This document shows, in pieces, positions 18,078 through 25,734 of a stretch of DNA of 64,000 bases. This DNA comes from JASLCR01 sp964619585 (GTDB lineage: Bacteria; Patescibacteriota; Saccharimonadia; Saccharimonadales; Saccharimonadaceae). Both the position numbers and the translations under genes were made by a program. The stretch spans positions 1 through 64,000 of the forward strand of contig CAZUCO010000001.1 of the NCBI GenBank assembly GCA_964619585.1, read 5' to 3'. Below the pieces are notes generated by a model, which was given only the letters and a program-made list of their open reading frames with translations, did not search any database and was not told the DNA's origin. Position 1 is the first letter of the stretch. Each line of letters opens with the position of its first letter.

Positions 18078-18338
18078 ATGACAAATGAAGAACTTCTAGA
18101 AGATTTGAAGCAGTTTGTGCGAGGGGCTGTTTCAGGTCTGGCCACGAAAGCGGATGTCGATGCGAAACTCGACTCTCTGCGCACCGAGATGCATGACTTG
18201 CACAACCAAGTCGTCGATGGGATGAACCAGCAGACTGAGACGATCGTGGCTTCGATCGAGGCGGTGGATCGCCGGCACACGGCGCGCCTTGACGATCACG
18301 AAGGACGGATCTCGCGCTTGGAGCGGCGCGCCGCGTGA
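18078..18338 (+). CDS. Small coiled-coil protein
   Basis: An 86-residue protein starting MTNEELLEDLKQFVRGAVSG. The body is heptad-like and polar (ATKADVDAKLDSLRTEM, then VVDGMNQQTETIVASIEAVD), so it should form a helical coiled coil. The frame begins 8 codons earlier at a GTG, but this ATG gives the usual beginning of such proteins. Function unknown. It is divergent from the serine recombinase and 13 bases upstream of the Lsr2-like gene, so it may belong to the integration module. Confidence 0.6.
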   Translation: MTNEELLEDLKQFVRGAVSGLATKADVDAKLDSLRTEMHDLHNQVVDGMNQQTETIVASIEAVDRRHTARLDDHEGRISRLERRAA

Positions 18339-18351
18339 CGAGAGGTCGTTC

Positions 18352-18957
18352 ATGGCTATGAGCCGCAACGACATCCTGCGAGAGTTGGCTGAGGTCAAGG
18401 CCCTTCTTGCGATTGCGCGGAAGCGAAATGAGGCGATGGCCTCGGCGCTTGAGACGGATGCGATGCGTCCGCCTGGGTCTCTCGCGGAGCGCGACCTTGA
18501 TCCGTTCCTGGGCGGCGAGGCATCGGACATTGATGAGGCTGCTCGGCGGTACAGCGACGGGGAGGCGTCCCTGACCTCCTTGGCGCGGGAATTCGGGTTG
18601 AGCGTCGAGAAGATGAACCAAGCGCTCGCGCGCGGTGGTGTGAACGTCTCGCGACACCCCAACGACATCGATCAGAAGGAGATGCGCAGGCGTTTCGAGG
18701 CGGGGGAATCGTTGGCTCGAATCGGTCGGGAACTGGGATTCAGCCGCTCGGTGGTAGAGCTGCAGCTGGCGCTTCAGGGGTTGGACGTCCAGGGTGCTGA
18801 GCAAGTCGATGATGGTGAGAACGAAGGCGCGGACGAGCATGGCGATGCCCGTGCAGTTCGCCGTTGGGCACTCGGTGCCGGGTACGACGTCGCCACGCGT
18901 GGACGAATTCCCTCTGATGTGCGCGAGGCGTATGAGGCTGCGCACCTCGGCGCGTAG
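18352..18957 (+). CDS. Lsr2-like DNA-binding protein with two helix-turn-helix modules
   Basis: A 201-residue protein. Residues 1-35 are a helix; two resolvase-type HTH modules follow at about 62-97 and 108-143; residues 165-199 (AVRRWALGAGYDVATRGRIP and then SDVREAYEAAH) match the C-terminal DNA-binding domain of Lsr2, with the AT-hook-like RGR at 183-185. Lsr2 is the actinobacterial silencer of AT-rich foreign DNA. The start ATG has a GAGAGG site upstream; an earlier in-frame ATG overlaps the previous gene. The Lsr2 dimerisation domain is replaced by HTH modules, so this is a fusion. Likely a regulator or accessory factor of the neighbouring recombinase or element. Confidence 0.72.
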   Translation: MAMSRNDILRELAEVKALLAIARKRNEAMASALETDAMRPPGSLAERDLDPFLGGEASDIDEAARRYSDGEASLTSLAREFGLSVEKMNQALARGGVNVSRHPNDIDQKEMRRRFEAGESLARIGRELGFSRSVVELQLALQGLDVQGAEQVDDGENEGADEHGDARAVRRWALGAGYDVATRGRIPSDVREAYEAAHLGA

Positions 18958-19471
18958 CGTCGTAGGTTGCCTCGGCAGATTCCCGGCGTGCGCGGGTGGG
19001 GGCAGAGCGACCAGTTGTTCCGTCATCATGCTGCCCGCTCGCTACGACTGATGCCGGTGCCTGCGCTGATCAGGTTGTAGGGGAACGAGGCGGTGGAAAG
19101 CTGCTCCAACTCGTGGCGACGAAGCGCATCCAGAAGTTTGAACTCGACTGCCAGCCGAAACCCGGAGGCGTCTGCCGTTGAACGCGAGCTTTGATAGCAG
19201 TGCGTGACAGCGATAAGCCCAAGAACATACGAGTTCGTGCGCATTCGTAGACGCGAGATGGCAGGGATGCCGGGAGTCGTCAGGGGCGTTTGAACACACC
19301 TCTTGAGAAGCGAGTCCAGCACGACTGCGTCGAGCCGAGTTCGGGAACCTTGTCCGACTGTATTGACGGCAGAACTGACGGCAACGAGCTCTGCCGCGGG
19401 CGCATCGGTGCTGCTCCGCCCAGGTCCTTTCGCCCCTGTTAGCAGCCCACCGTCGGGGGTGTCGGGTCGAC
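18958..19471. other. Gene-free end of the GC-rich block
   Basis: No credible gene in about 510 bases between the Lsr2-like gene and the tRNA half. The long antisense frame here begins with residues that are the usual translation of a tRNA 3' end read backwards. As the DNA between integrase module and att site it may hold recombinase-binding arms, but I cannot identify them. Confidence 0.5.
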
Positions 19472-19516
19472 CTGAAGAGCCTTGTGTCACTGGTTCAAGT
19501 CCAGTAGGAGCCACCA
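19472..19516 (+). tRNA. 3' half of a tRNA, probably tRNA-Phe(GAA); att site
   Basis: From the anticodon loop onward the bases fit a tRNA exactly: loop CTGAAGA (19472-19478), stem GCCTT, variable loop GTGTC, T stem ACTGG, T loop TTCAAGT, CCAGT, acceptor strand AGGAGCC, discriminator A, CCA (to 19516). GAA in the loop and GTGTC in the variable region suggest tRNA-Phe. There is no matching 5' half: no AAGGC, no D arm and no GGCTCCT to the left. It is therefore a truncated gene and the likely right-hand attachment site of the GC-rich block. It is not a functional tRNA as it stands. Confidence 0.75.
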
Positions 19517-19550
19517 AGAAAATACCCCGCCAATCGGCGGGGTATTTTCT
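19517..19550 (+). terminator. Rho-independent terminator after the tRNA end
   Basis: A perfect 15-base-pair hairpin (AGAAAATACCCCGCC, loop AATC, complement) directly after the tRNA CCA, followed by TTCTCT. This is the natural terminator of the tRNA gene on the AT-richer side of the joint. Confidence 0.85.
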
Positions 19551-19644
19551 TTCTCTATGTCATTGTTGTCTATACGACAACTAGACGCATTGTGAATGAC
19601 CTACATAAAATAGGCAAGAGAAACAATGTAAAGGAGTAACAGCT

Positions 19645-20109
19645 ATGACGCAAACATCTGGAATTCCCCAAAAGTACGCACAGAGTGCCATCCCTTATCT
19701 CAATGTCATTGACGGGCATGAAGCGATGCGGTTCTATAAAAAAGCTTTTGGCGCGGAAAATGTACTCTCAATAGAGCGGAGCGATGGAAAGCTAGCTCAT
19801 GGTGAGTTAAAAATCTTTGGTGCGACGATCATGGTGCGCGAAGAGTTGAAGGATATGAACTTCCTGAGTCCTACTACTGTTGGTGGCGCACCGATGGAGA
19901 TTTTGGTGTACGTGCCAGATCTTCATAGTTTTGTAGGGCAGGCGATTGAGGCCGGTGTAACCGTAGTTGAGCCGATCAAGGAGCAGTTTCATGGTGATCT
20001 GATGGCGATACTCAAAGATCCATATGGCTTTGTGTGGTTTTTTGCGATGCGAACAGAAGACCTGAGTAAAGATGAACTAAAAGCAAAAGCAGAGGAATGG
20101 GGTGTGTAG
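19645..20109 (+). CDS. VOC/PhnB-like glyoxalase-fold protein
   Basis: A 154-residue protein of the VOC superfamily, PhnB-like: AIPYLNVIDGHEAMRFYKKA, then GELKIFGATIMVREE and DPYGFVWFFAMRTEDL. Such proteins bind small molecules or metal in paired beta-alpha-beta units; many act in resistance to drugs or oxidised compounds, most are uncharacterised. An AAGGAGT ribosome site precedes the ATG. It is the first gene on the AT-richer side of the joint; two more VOC genes lie at 23,962 and 24,801. Confidence 0.8.
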   Translation: MTQTSGIPQKYAQSAIPYLNVIDGHEAMRFYKKAFGAENVLSIERSDGKLAHGELKIFGATIMVREELKDMNFLSPTTVGGAPMEILVYVPDLHSFVGQAIEAGVTVVEPIKEQFHGDLMAILKDPYGFVWFFAMRTEDLSKDELKAKAEEWGV

Positions 20110-20251
20110 TATATTACGATGACAATCAAAGTAATTATTTTTTATACACTAAAACATGTATTGAGAGTGAGGAGTTGAAACACGAAAATGCCTAAATGAT
20201 AGAAGACTAAACAACTACCATGAGAGTTAAGGGGCGTGTCCAACCTTATCA

Positions 20252-21883
20252 TTATAAAGACTTAAAACGTCTTTGCTTCTGCAGATGGCTACGAGAGATA
20301 TACGCAACAGCACCGACTAGGATAAGGCCAGAGATGATCGCAGTTAAGATACCGGATACATTGAGCACATTACCTGTACCTGTATCTGGGGCATTTGGTG
20401 TATTGATGGGCAAAGAGTTTCCGCCAGTTTCCGCATCGGCTTGATTTGAGTATACAAAATTAATATTTGTGTTGGCTGCCAGCAGCGTTGTTGTGTAAGG
20501 GCTGGCTGGAGTGATAATACTATAGCCAGCAATTGTAGGTGCAGTGAATGACTGCGATGAGCCAAGACGGAAGTAGCGACTGAGGTCGTTGGTCTCGTTC
20601 TTATTTGCGATATAGTCAGTGAGTCCTATGCCTGTCGTAAACACTGTTGGACTTAGCGTGGCACCAGTAGCGTTTTTATAAGTAACAGTGGCTTGAGCTG
20701 GATTGATGAGATGACCACCTGCTGAGATATCATCTAACTGATCTCCATCACCATTTATATCTGCACCAAGAGCACCCTCGGGATATATTGTTTGGGCGTC
20801 TTGCAAGTTGCCTGGATTGCTGGGATCAGTGGTGTAGAGACGGGTATAGTATACATCCATGATTGAGCTGAAGTCGCCTCCTCCTATTTCGTTTATATTT
20901 GCCCCCTGCAGATAAAATGCCGTAGGGTCAATAGTCGTGATGCCAGTAGGGACATCTACGCTCGCGAGCCGGTTATATGAAAAAGCGTCCTGGGGTAGTG
21001 ATGTGAGACCGGTGCCGAGAGTTAGTGAAGTAAGTTCATTTTGAGTGAAGGCACCCATACCAATACTTGTGACGGAGTTAGGGATGCTTACTGACGCCAG
21101 CTTATTGTTGGCAAAAGCATTGTCGCCGATGCTTGTCAGAGTATTTGAAAGTGTGAACGAGGTGAGTTGATTATTCGCAAAAGCGGCAAAGTCGATACTT
21201 GTGACGGAGTTAGGAATAGTTACCGATGTAAGCTGATTGTCGCTAAAAGCACTTGGACCAATACTCACAACAGAACTCGGTATAGTAACAGAGGTAAGTT
21301 GGTTACTGCTAAACACGAGCCATCCAATTGCTGTAATTGAACTTGGGATAACAAGAGAAGTAAGGTTATTGCCATAGAAGGCTCTATCCCCAATAGAGGT
21401 TAATGTGTTTGGGAGGGTGATCGAGCCTATGTCGTTGTCGTAAAATGCACTGTCACCAATAGATGTCAGTGTGTTTGAGAGGGTCACGGAGGTAAGATTA
21501 TTATTGAAAAATGCACTATCACCAATTGTTATGACAGAATTAGGGATAACGACTGAAATAAGCTGATTGTTATTAAATGCGTCATCATTGATAATGGTCA
21601 CAGAATTTGGAATGGTTACAGAAGTAAGTTGGGCTCCCTGGAAGCTGATGGTGCCAAGAGCAGTGACGGGCACACCACCGATCGTGCTTGGGATGTCGAC
21701 ATCTTTTGGGCAGGCTGGATTTGCCGGATTGTTCCCCTCGTTATTATGGTAGCTAGTGATAATGCCTCCACTGAAGGCAAAGCAACTATCTGGCGGTGTA
21801 GTGGCATACGCTGGGGACCCAGCCAAAAGAAAAAGACTCACAAAAATTGTTGCCAAAGAAGCCTTTATAATGTTAATTTTCAT
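20252..21883 (-). CDS. BspA-like leucine-rich-repeat surface protein
   Basis: A 543-residue exported protein. Signal peptide at 1-28 (ending SPAYA). Then about eleven tandem 22-residue LRR_5 repeats of the form LTSVTIPNSVTSIGDSAFxN (about 70-330), a MucBP-like beta domain (about 390-480, from ATVTYKNATGATL), a low-complexity linker, an APDTG motif near 495, a membrane helix (VSGILTAIISGLILVGAVAY) and a basic tail. The last three resemble a sortase-type anchor with a non-canonical motif. BspA repeats mediate adhesion, so a role in binding the host cell is plausible. A GGGGGAT ribosome site precedes the ATG. Confidence 0.85.
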   Translation of the reverse strand: MKINIIKASLATIFVSLFLLAGSPAYATTPPDSCFAFSGGIITSYHNNEGNNPANPACPKDVDIPSTIGGVPVTALGTISFQGAQLTSVTIPNSVTIINDDAFNNNQLISVVIPNSVITIGDSAFFNNNLTSVTLSNTLTSIGDSAFYDNDIGSITLPNTLTSIGDRAFYGNNLTSLVIPSSITAIGWLVFSSNQLTSVTIPSSVVSIGPSAFSDNQLTSVTIPNSVTSIDFAAFANNQLTSFTLSNTLTSIGDNAFANNKLASVSIPNSVTSIGMGAFTQNELTSLTLGTGLTSLPQDAFSYNRLASVDVPTGITTIDPTAFYLQGANINEIGGGDFSSIMDVYYTRLYTTDPSNPGNLQDAQTIYPEGALGADINGDGDQLDDISAGGHLINPAQATVTYKNATGATLSPTVFTTGIGLTDYIANKNETNDLSRYFRLGSSQSFTAPTIAGYSIITPASPYTTTLLAANTNINFVYSNQADAETGGNSLPINTPNAPDTGTGNVLNVSGILTAIISGLILVGAVAYISRSHLQKQRRFKSL

Positions 21884-22005
21884 TTTGTTTTATCCCCCTA
21901 TGCCCGTATGTATGAAGTAATTGTAGCATAAGAGGTAATGGCCTTCAATCTGAGCCGTTTTCTATTACCATGCCTCATAGCAAGCGGTAGAGTATAATAA
22001 GTCAC

Positions 22006-22530
22006 ATGTCTGAAATACCTATAAATCCTGAGAAGAAAAATGCTGCGGTCGATGACGCAAGAAAATTTACACTTGAAGGCATAGATCGTGCGTTCTTAGA
22101 TGCGCACAGCGCAACATCATGCATGATGACAATTGACTGGCTCCAAACAGGAGATAAGGACGAAAAGGTTGTACGTAAAGAGTTTGACGACGGGACCGTG
22201 CAGATCTTACATATAGAGAAGGTCATGAAAGACGGCGAAAGGATTTCCGCCAAGCATCCCATCACTCCTGAGGAATACGAAACTTACAAAAAGAATGCGG
22301 TCCTACCAACTCTTCGAAAGAAACGCTTCGAATTCTCTTTTGCACAAGAGGGTAGTGGTTTTGCTTTAAAGTATGATGAGTTCGAAGATAGCGATCTTCG
22401 TCTTTTAGAAGTGGATGCCTCGAGCAAAGAGTCACGAAATTCATTTATGGCTCAAAACTTCCCGTACAAACTCGTGGAAGTCAGTGACAACTCAGACTTT
22501 TCTGGTCCTCGCATCGTAAATGTCCTTTAG
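22006..22530 (+). CDS. CYTH-like domain protein
   Basis: A 174-residue protein with the alternating charged beta-strands of the CYTH (triphosphate tunnel) fold: TIDWLQTGDKDEKVVRKEF, TVQILHIEKVMKDGERISA, then RKKRFEFSFAQEG and LRLLEVDASSKES. CYTH enzymes act on triphosphates such as thiamine triphosphate or polyphosphate. The usual ExExK start motif is not obvious, so it may be a divergent or inactive member. A TATAAT box (21,993-21,998) lies 7 bases before the ATG, indicating a leaderless transcript. Confidence 0.5.
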   Translation: MSEIPINPEKKNAAVDDARKFTLEGIDRAFLDAHSATSCMMTIDWLQTGDKDEKVVRKEFDDGTVQILHIEKVMKDGERISAKHPITPEEYETYKKNAVLPTLRKKRFEFSFAQEGSGFALKYDEFEDSDLRLLEVDASSKESRNSFMAQNFPYKLVEVSDNSDFSGPRIVNVL

Positions 22531-22573
22531 TTATATTGATCGTATTGTAGTACTATAGAGCTCAAGAAAAAAA

Positions 22574-23848
22574 TTATCTCATGAGTTGAGATAGATCTTT
22601 TGTGAGACAATCTTCCAGTAGCTGGTATGAGTTCTCGATTGCTTCCTGGTCTCCTGCCTTGAGCATATCGGCAACCATACCAACGCTACGGAATGTCATG
22701 ATGGGCATGAGCTCGGCTTCAAAGACGCGCTCATCTACACTGGATTTATCAAGAAACAGCATGAGTAGTTTATTGGCGGTGGTACGGTCACGAAAGCGCG
22801 TCGTCAGACGTCCGTAGGCGTACGCGAGGTCATTGAATCGAGGTAGATGATCGCCTGCTTTTTCGCCATCAAAAATAATCCATTGGTCATCTTTTTCAAA
22901 CATTTGCCACGGAGTAAGATCCCCGTGCTGTACGCAAAAGGTAAGGTGAGGGATACTCGCTTTGATATACTCCTTTGCCTCTTTAAGCCGCGGAACCTTA
23001 TTTATGTGCTCACCGAGCCATAGCTCAAATACAGCATCAATTCTTTTAATGCCTGCCAGTGTTTCGCTCGATGGCCAAGTGATGTGAAAGCTACGAGAAT
23101 GGGTATCAAGTGTGACGAGTGCGGCAGCGTACCTATCCAATTTCTGGATCCATTTCGTGGGGTCTGTTGGCTCTGCTACGAGCGGTGCATCGATATACTC
23201 CGTCAGAAGAGCTCCTTCTGTATCAAAGCCGCGTACTTTAGGAGTATCTAGCGTAGATGTAGGGTCTTGTTTGCGAACGTGCTCGATAAACTGCGACCAT
23301 AGTAGCTCACGCGACAAGTTTGTTTGCAGCTCTGCGTGCTTAGCCTGCTTCCGAAAATACCAAGTATCGCCGATACGTACCTTTGCATAAGTGAATCGAT
23401 CATTTCTTCCCTTGGTATTTTTAAATGGGAGGACCTCGTCGTATGTAGTGATAGACTGACCCTTTTCAATATTTAATTGTACCGCTTCGAGAACAAGTGA
23501 TTTGATGCCTCTAGCATCAATGAGGTCACCTTCATGAAGCTCAATCGCCCGTATCGAGGAGCTTTTTATTCGTGCGTTGAAAAGATTGTCTGGATCGGTA
23601 AGCTGCGCACCCTTGAAGAATATCAGCTTGATATTATCTTTCCATATTTCGGTAAAACATATTATTCCATCGCGTGTCCAGACTGGTAATCCCGCTGGCC
23701 TTGATGGCATTTTCCATTTGACCGCTTCGATGACAGCAGGATCAGCATCCAAAATGATCGAACGTATACGTTTAATCGTATCACCCTTCCAGCCAGTATG
23801 CTGCTCGATGATGTCGTCGATTTGATCAGAAGCTGTCTTGTTATTCAT
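22574..23848 (-). CDS. Fusion of DUF1801 domain and phosphotransferase (APH)-like kinase
   Basis: A 424-residue protein in two parts. Residues 1-120 form a DUF1801 domain (PAVIEAVKWKMPSRPAGLPVW, then GIICFTEIWKDNIKLIFFKG). Residues about 140-424 resemble aminoglycoside/choline-type kinases: a glycine-poor N-lobe (TYAKVRIGDTWYFRKQAKHA), catalytic HGDLTPWQMF and metal-binding FDGEKAGDH. The usual Asn after HGD is replaced by Gln, so activity is uncertain. Substrate unknown. A TATGAT box lies 6 bases upstream of the ATG. The fusion is unusual; each half is normally a separate protein. Confidence 0.65.
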   Translation of the reverse strand: MNNKTASDQIDDIIEQHTGWKGDTIKRIRSIILDADPAVIEAVKWKMPSRPAGLPVWTRDGIICFTEIWKDNIKLIFFKGAQLTDPDNLFNARIKSSSIRAIELHEGDLIDARGIKSLVLEAVQLNIEKGQSITTYDEVLPFKNTKGRNDRFTYAKVRIGDTWYFRKQAKHAELQTNLSRELLWSQFIEHVRKQDPTSTLDTPKVRGFDTEGALLTEYIDAPLVAEPTDPTKWIQKLDRYAAALVTLDTHSRSFHITWPSSETLAGIKRIDAVFELWLGEHINKVPRLKEAKEYIKASIPHLTFCVQHGDLTPWQMFEKDDQWIIFDGEKAGDHLPRFNDLAYAYGRLTTRFRDRTTANKLLMLFLDKSSVDERVFEAELMPIMTFRSVGMVADMLKAGDQEAIENSYQLLEDCLTKDLSQLMR

Positions 23849-23961
23849 ACGTAGATCATATCAGAAAATACCGTGAAATGATTTACCTATGGCGTAGAGG
23901 ACATGCTATCCAAGTCTGCTAAAATTAAAATGAAACTACTTAGTACGAGGGGACAATTCAT

Positions 23962-24399
23962 ATGGCTACTATCAATCCTTACATCAACTTCAACGGCAAC
24001 GCCGAGGAAGCGTTCAATTTCTACAAGTCAGTATTTGGTGGGGAGTTTAAAACGATTGTGCGCTTCAAAGATCTAGAAGGCCCTGAGTTTCCTGTACCTG
24101 AAAACGAAGCGGAGAAAATTATGCGGATTACTCTGCCCATTGGCGAGAGCACTTTGATTGCCAACGACGTACCTGAGGCACTAGGTCCTGTGAGCGAAAA
24201 CGAAAATCGTTCTAAAATAGCTGTTAATGTCGATAGCCAGGAAGAAGCCGATAGGATCTTTGGAGGGCTGTCAGCTGGCGGAACTGTTGAAATGCCTGCC
24301 GACAACAGTCCATGGGGTACATATTTTGCGATGTTTAGAGACAAATTTGGTATTGAATGGACGGTGGAGTTTGATCCTAGTAGAGAAGCTCAAGTATAG
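23962..24399 (+). CDS. VOC/PhnB-like protein
   Basis: A 145-residue PhnB-type VOC protein: INPYINFNGNAEEAFNFYKS, then FGGEFKTIVRFKDLEG and WGTYFAMFRDKFGIEWTVEF. A GAGGGGAC ribosome site precedes the ATG. Function unknown at the substrate level. It is similar in size and layout to the VOC protein at 19,645, suggesting duplication within this accessory region. Confidence 0.82.
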   Translation: MATINPYINFNGNAEEAFNFYKSVFGGEFKTIVRFKDLEGPEFPVPENEAEKIMRITLPIGESTLIANDVPEALGPVSENENRSKIAVNVDSQEEADRIFGGLSAGGTVEMPADNSPWGTYFAMFRDKFGIEWTVEFDPSREAQV

Positions 24400-24454
24400 T
24401 AGTAAGCTTATTAATATTGAGTGGCGTTCATAAGCAAATTATAGTAACGATTGA

Positions 24455-24736
24455 CTAACGGTTCTTCAGGCCATCTAGCCTGAGGGTGTCACTATCGTCG
24501 CTATGTACTCCGCCGCTATTAACGTGCTTATCGCTTATCTTCGGGCCGGTCTTAATCACTTTTGTCATTGCCATAGCATGTCCATGGCCTAGTCCAAAAT
24601 CCGCTTTGAGCCAAGCTACGATTTCGCCAGCTTTCGTGTCGGCGCTAAACCCCTTATCCTTTGCGAGCGCAATAAACTGCTCAGGAGTTTTACCGGTATT
24701 TGTCTCTATATTATCTAAGTAAGCCTGAAATGACAT
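24455..24736 (-). CDS. DUF4287 domain protein
   Basis: A 93-residue protein with the DUF4287 pattern MSFQAYLDNIETNTGKTPEQ, GEIVAWLKADFGLGHGHAMA, then a polar end. DUF4287 is a small helical domain of unknown function, often next to VOC or DUF1801 genes. The start at 24,736 is preferred over an ATG 7 codons upstream because a TATAAT box (complement of 24,743-24,748) lies 6 bases before it. Confidence 0.75.
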   Translation of the reverse strand: MSFQAYLDNIETNTGKTPEQFIALAKDKGFSADTKAGEIVAWLKADFGLGHGHAMAMTKVIKTGPKISDKHVNSGGVHSDDSDTLRLDGLKNR

Positions 24737-24800
24737 ACTAGTATTATACCAAAACACTTTATCCGTGCATTCTTAAGGTAAGTTGCAGACTTAGTGAATT

Positions 24801-25280
24801 TTAACTCGCTCGCGAGCTGGTCGAATTGCCATCAAGCTCTTCCGCAAGACCTATGAGGATTTTTTCCGGTCCACGAATATAGCATAGTCGGTAAATGTCT
24901 TCGTACTGAACAATCTCCCCAACTATTTCAGCGCCAAATTCTTTGAGCCGGACTACGGTATCATCAATGTCTTCAACGGTGAACATCGTACGTAAGTAGC
25001 CAAGCGCGTTTACGGGAGCATCGCGGTGATCAGAAACGGGGGTTGGTGTAATGTAGCGAGATAGCTCCAATCTGCTGTGGCCATCGGGTGTGACCATCAT
25101 CGCTGTTTCAACGCGTTGGCCTTTTATTCCTGTGACGCGACCAGACCATTTGCCCTCGATAATTGCGCGTCCTTCTAATTTTAATCCCAGCTCTTCAAAG
25201 AAAGGAATTACCTCATCAAACGAATTAACGACGATGCCAACATTGTCCATTCTTTTTAAATTAGATTGCTTTGAGTCCAT
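24801..25280 (-). CDS. VOC/glyoxalase-like protein
   Basis: A 159-residue glyoxalase-superfamily protein: NVGIVVNSFDEVIPFFEELG, HSRLELSRYITPTPVSDHRD, then TMFTVEDIDDTVVRLKEFGA. Two VOC half-units are visible, and the third strand of the second carries EIVQYEDIYRLCYIRGPEKI. Start at 25,280 is set by a TATAAT box (complement of 25,287-25,292) 6 bases upstream. Substrate unknown. Confidence 0.82.
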   Translation of the reverse strand: MDSKQSNLKRMDNVGIVVNSFDEVIPFFEELGLKLEGRAIIEGKWSGRVTGIKGQRVETAMMVTPDGHSRLELSRYITPTPVSDHRDAPVNALGYLRTMFTVEDIDDTVVRLKEFGAEIVGEIVQYEDIYRLCYIRGPEKILIGLAEELDGNSTSSRAS

Positions 25281-25343
25281 AGTGTAATTATACAAAAAGA
25301 GGACCGTACTTATGATTTCTTCAGGATTATTTTCATAAATACG

Positions 25344-25395
25344 TTGACATATTTTAGTACTCAGTGATACTATTTAGTGGTAGTAAGTAATACTA
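25344..25395 (+). promoter_or_regulatory. Promoter and operators of the PadR-ABC exporter operon
   Basis: TTGACA (25,344-25,349) and GATACT (25,366-25,371), 16 bases apart, form a near-consensus promoter. Inverted repeats TAGTA-N8-TACTA (25,355-25,372) and TAGTA-N5-TACTA (25,381-25,395) overlap and follow the -10. The second ends 19 bases before the TTG start. Binding by the PadR protein is inferred from position. Confidence 0.7.
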
Positions 25396-25413
25396 AGTAG
25401 TAAAGGAAATATA

Positions 25414-25731
25414 TTGAATAACATCACAGAAATGCTCAAAGGAGTTCTTGAAGGCTCCATTCTGGAAGTTATCAGTCGTAAACCTACGTACGGCTACGAC
25501 ATAACTCAGCAACTACGAAAGCTTGGCTTTGAGGATGTCGTTGAAGGGACTGTATATGCGATTCTGGTACGACTAGAGAAGGGCGAATTAGTAAGCATTG
25601 AGAAAAAACCATCAGAAGTTGGTCCGCCACGAAAGTTTTATAGCCTAACGGAGTCGGGTCAAGAAGAACTAAAGTTGTTCTGGGCAAAATGGGACTTCGT
25701 ATCATCAAAAATTAACGAACTAAGGGGATAA
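25414..25731 (+). CDS. PadR-family transcriptional regulator
   Basis: A 105-residue winged-helix regulator of the PadR family: EMLKGVLEGSILEVISRKPT, YGYDITQQLRKLGF, then GTVYAILVRLEKGELVSIEK. Start is a TTG behind an AAAGGAAAT ribosome site; no ATG is available in phase. PadR proteins repress efflux or stress operons and let go when they bind a toxic compound. The next three genes (DUF1048 and an ABC exporter pair) form one operon with it, so it likely controls them and itself through the inverted repeats at 25,355-25,395. Confidence 0.88.
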   Translation: MNNITEMLKGVLEGSILEVISRKPTYGYDITQQLRKLGFEDVVEGTVYAILVRLEKGELVSIEKKPSEVGPPRKFYSLTESGQEELKLFWAKWDFVSSKINELRG

Positions 25732-25734
25732 GAA

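Noticed and set aside
17998..19029. 343-codon minus-strand frame opposite the coiled-coil and Lsr2-like genes
   Set aside because: It is the antisense of two well-supported genes and is arginine/serine-rich.
19026..19517. Long minus-strand frame beginning VAPTGLEPVTQG
   Set aside because: Its first residues are the backward translation of the tRNA 3' end, a well-known false gene start; the rest has no family features.
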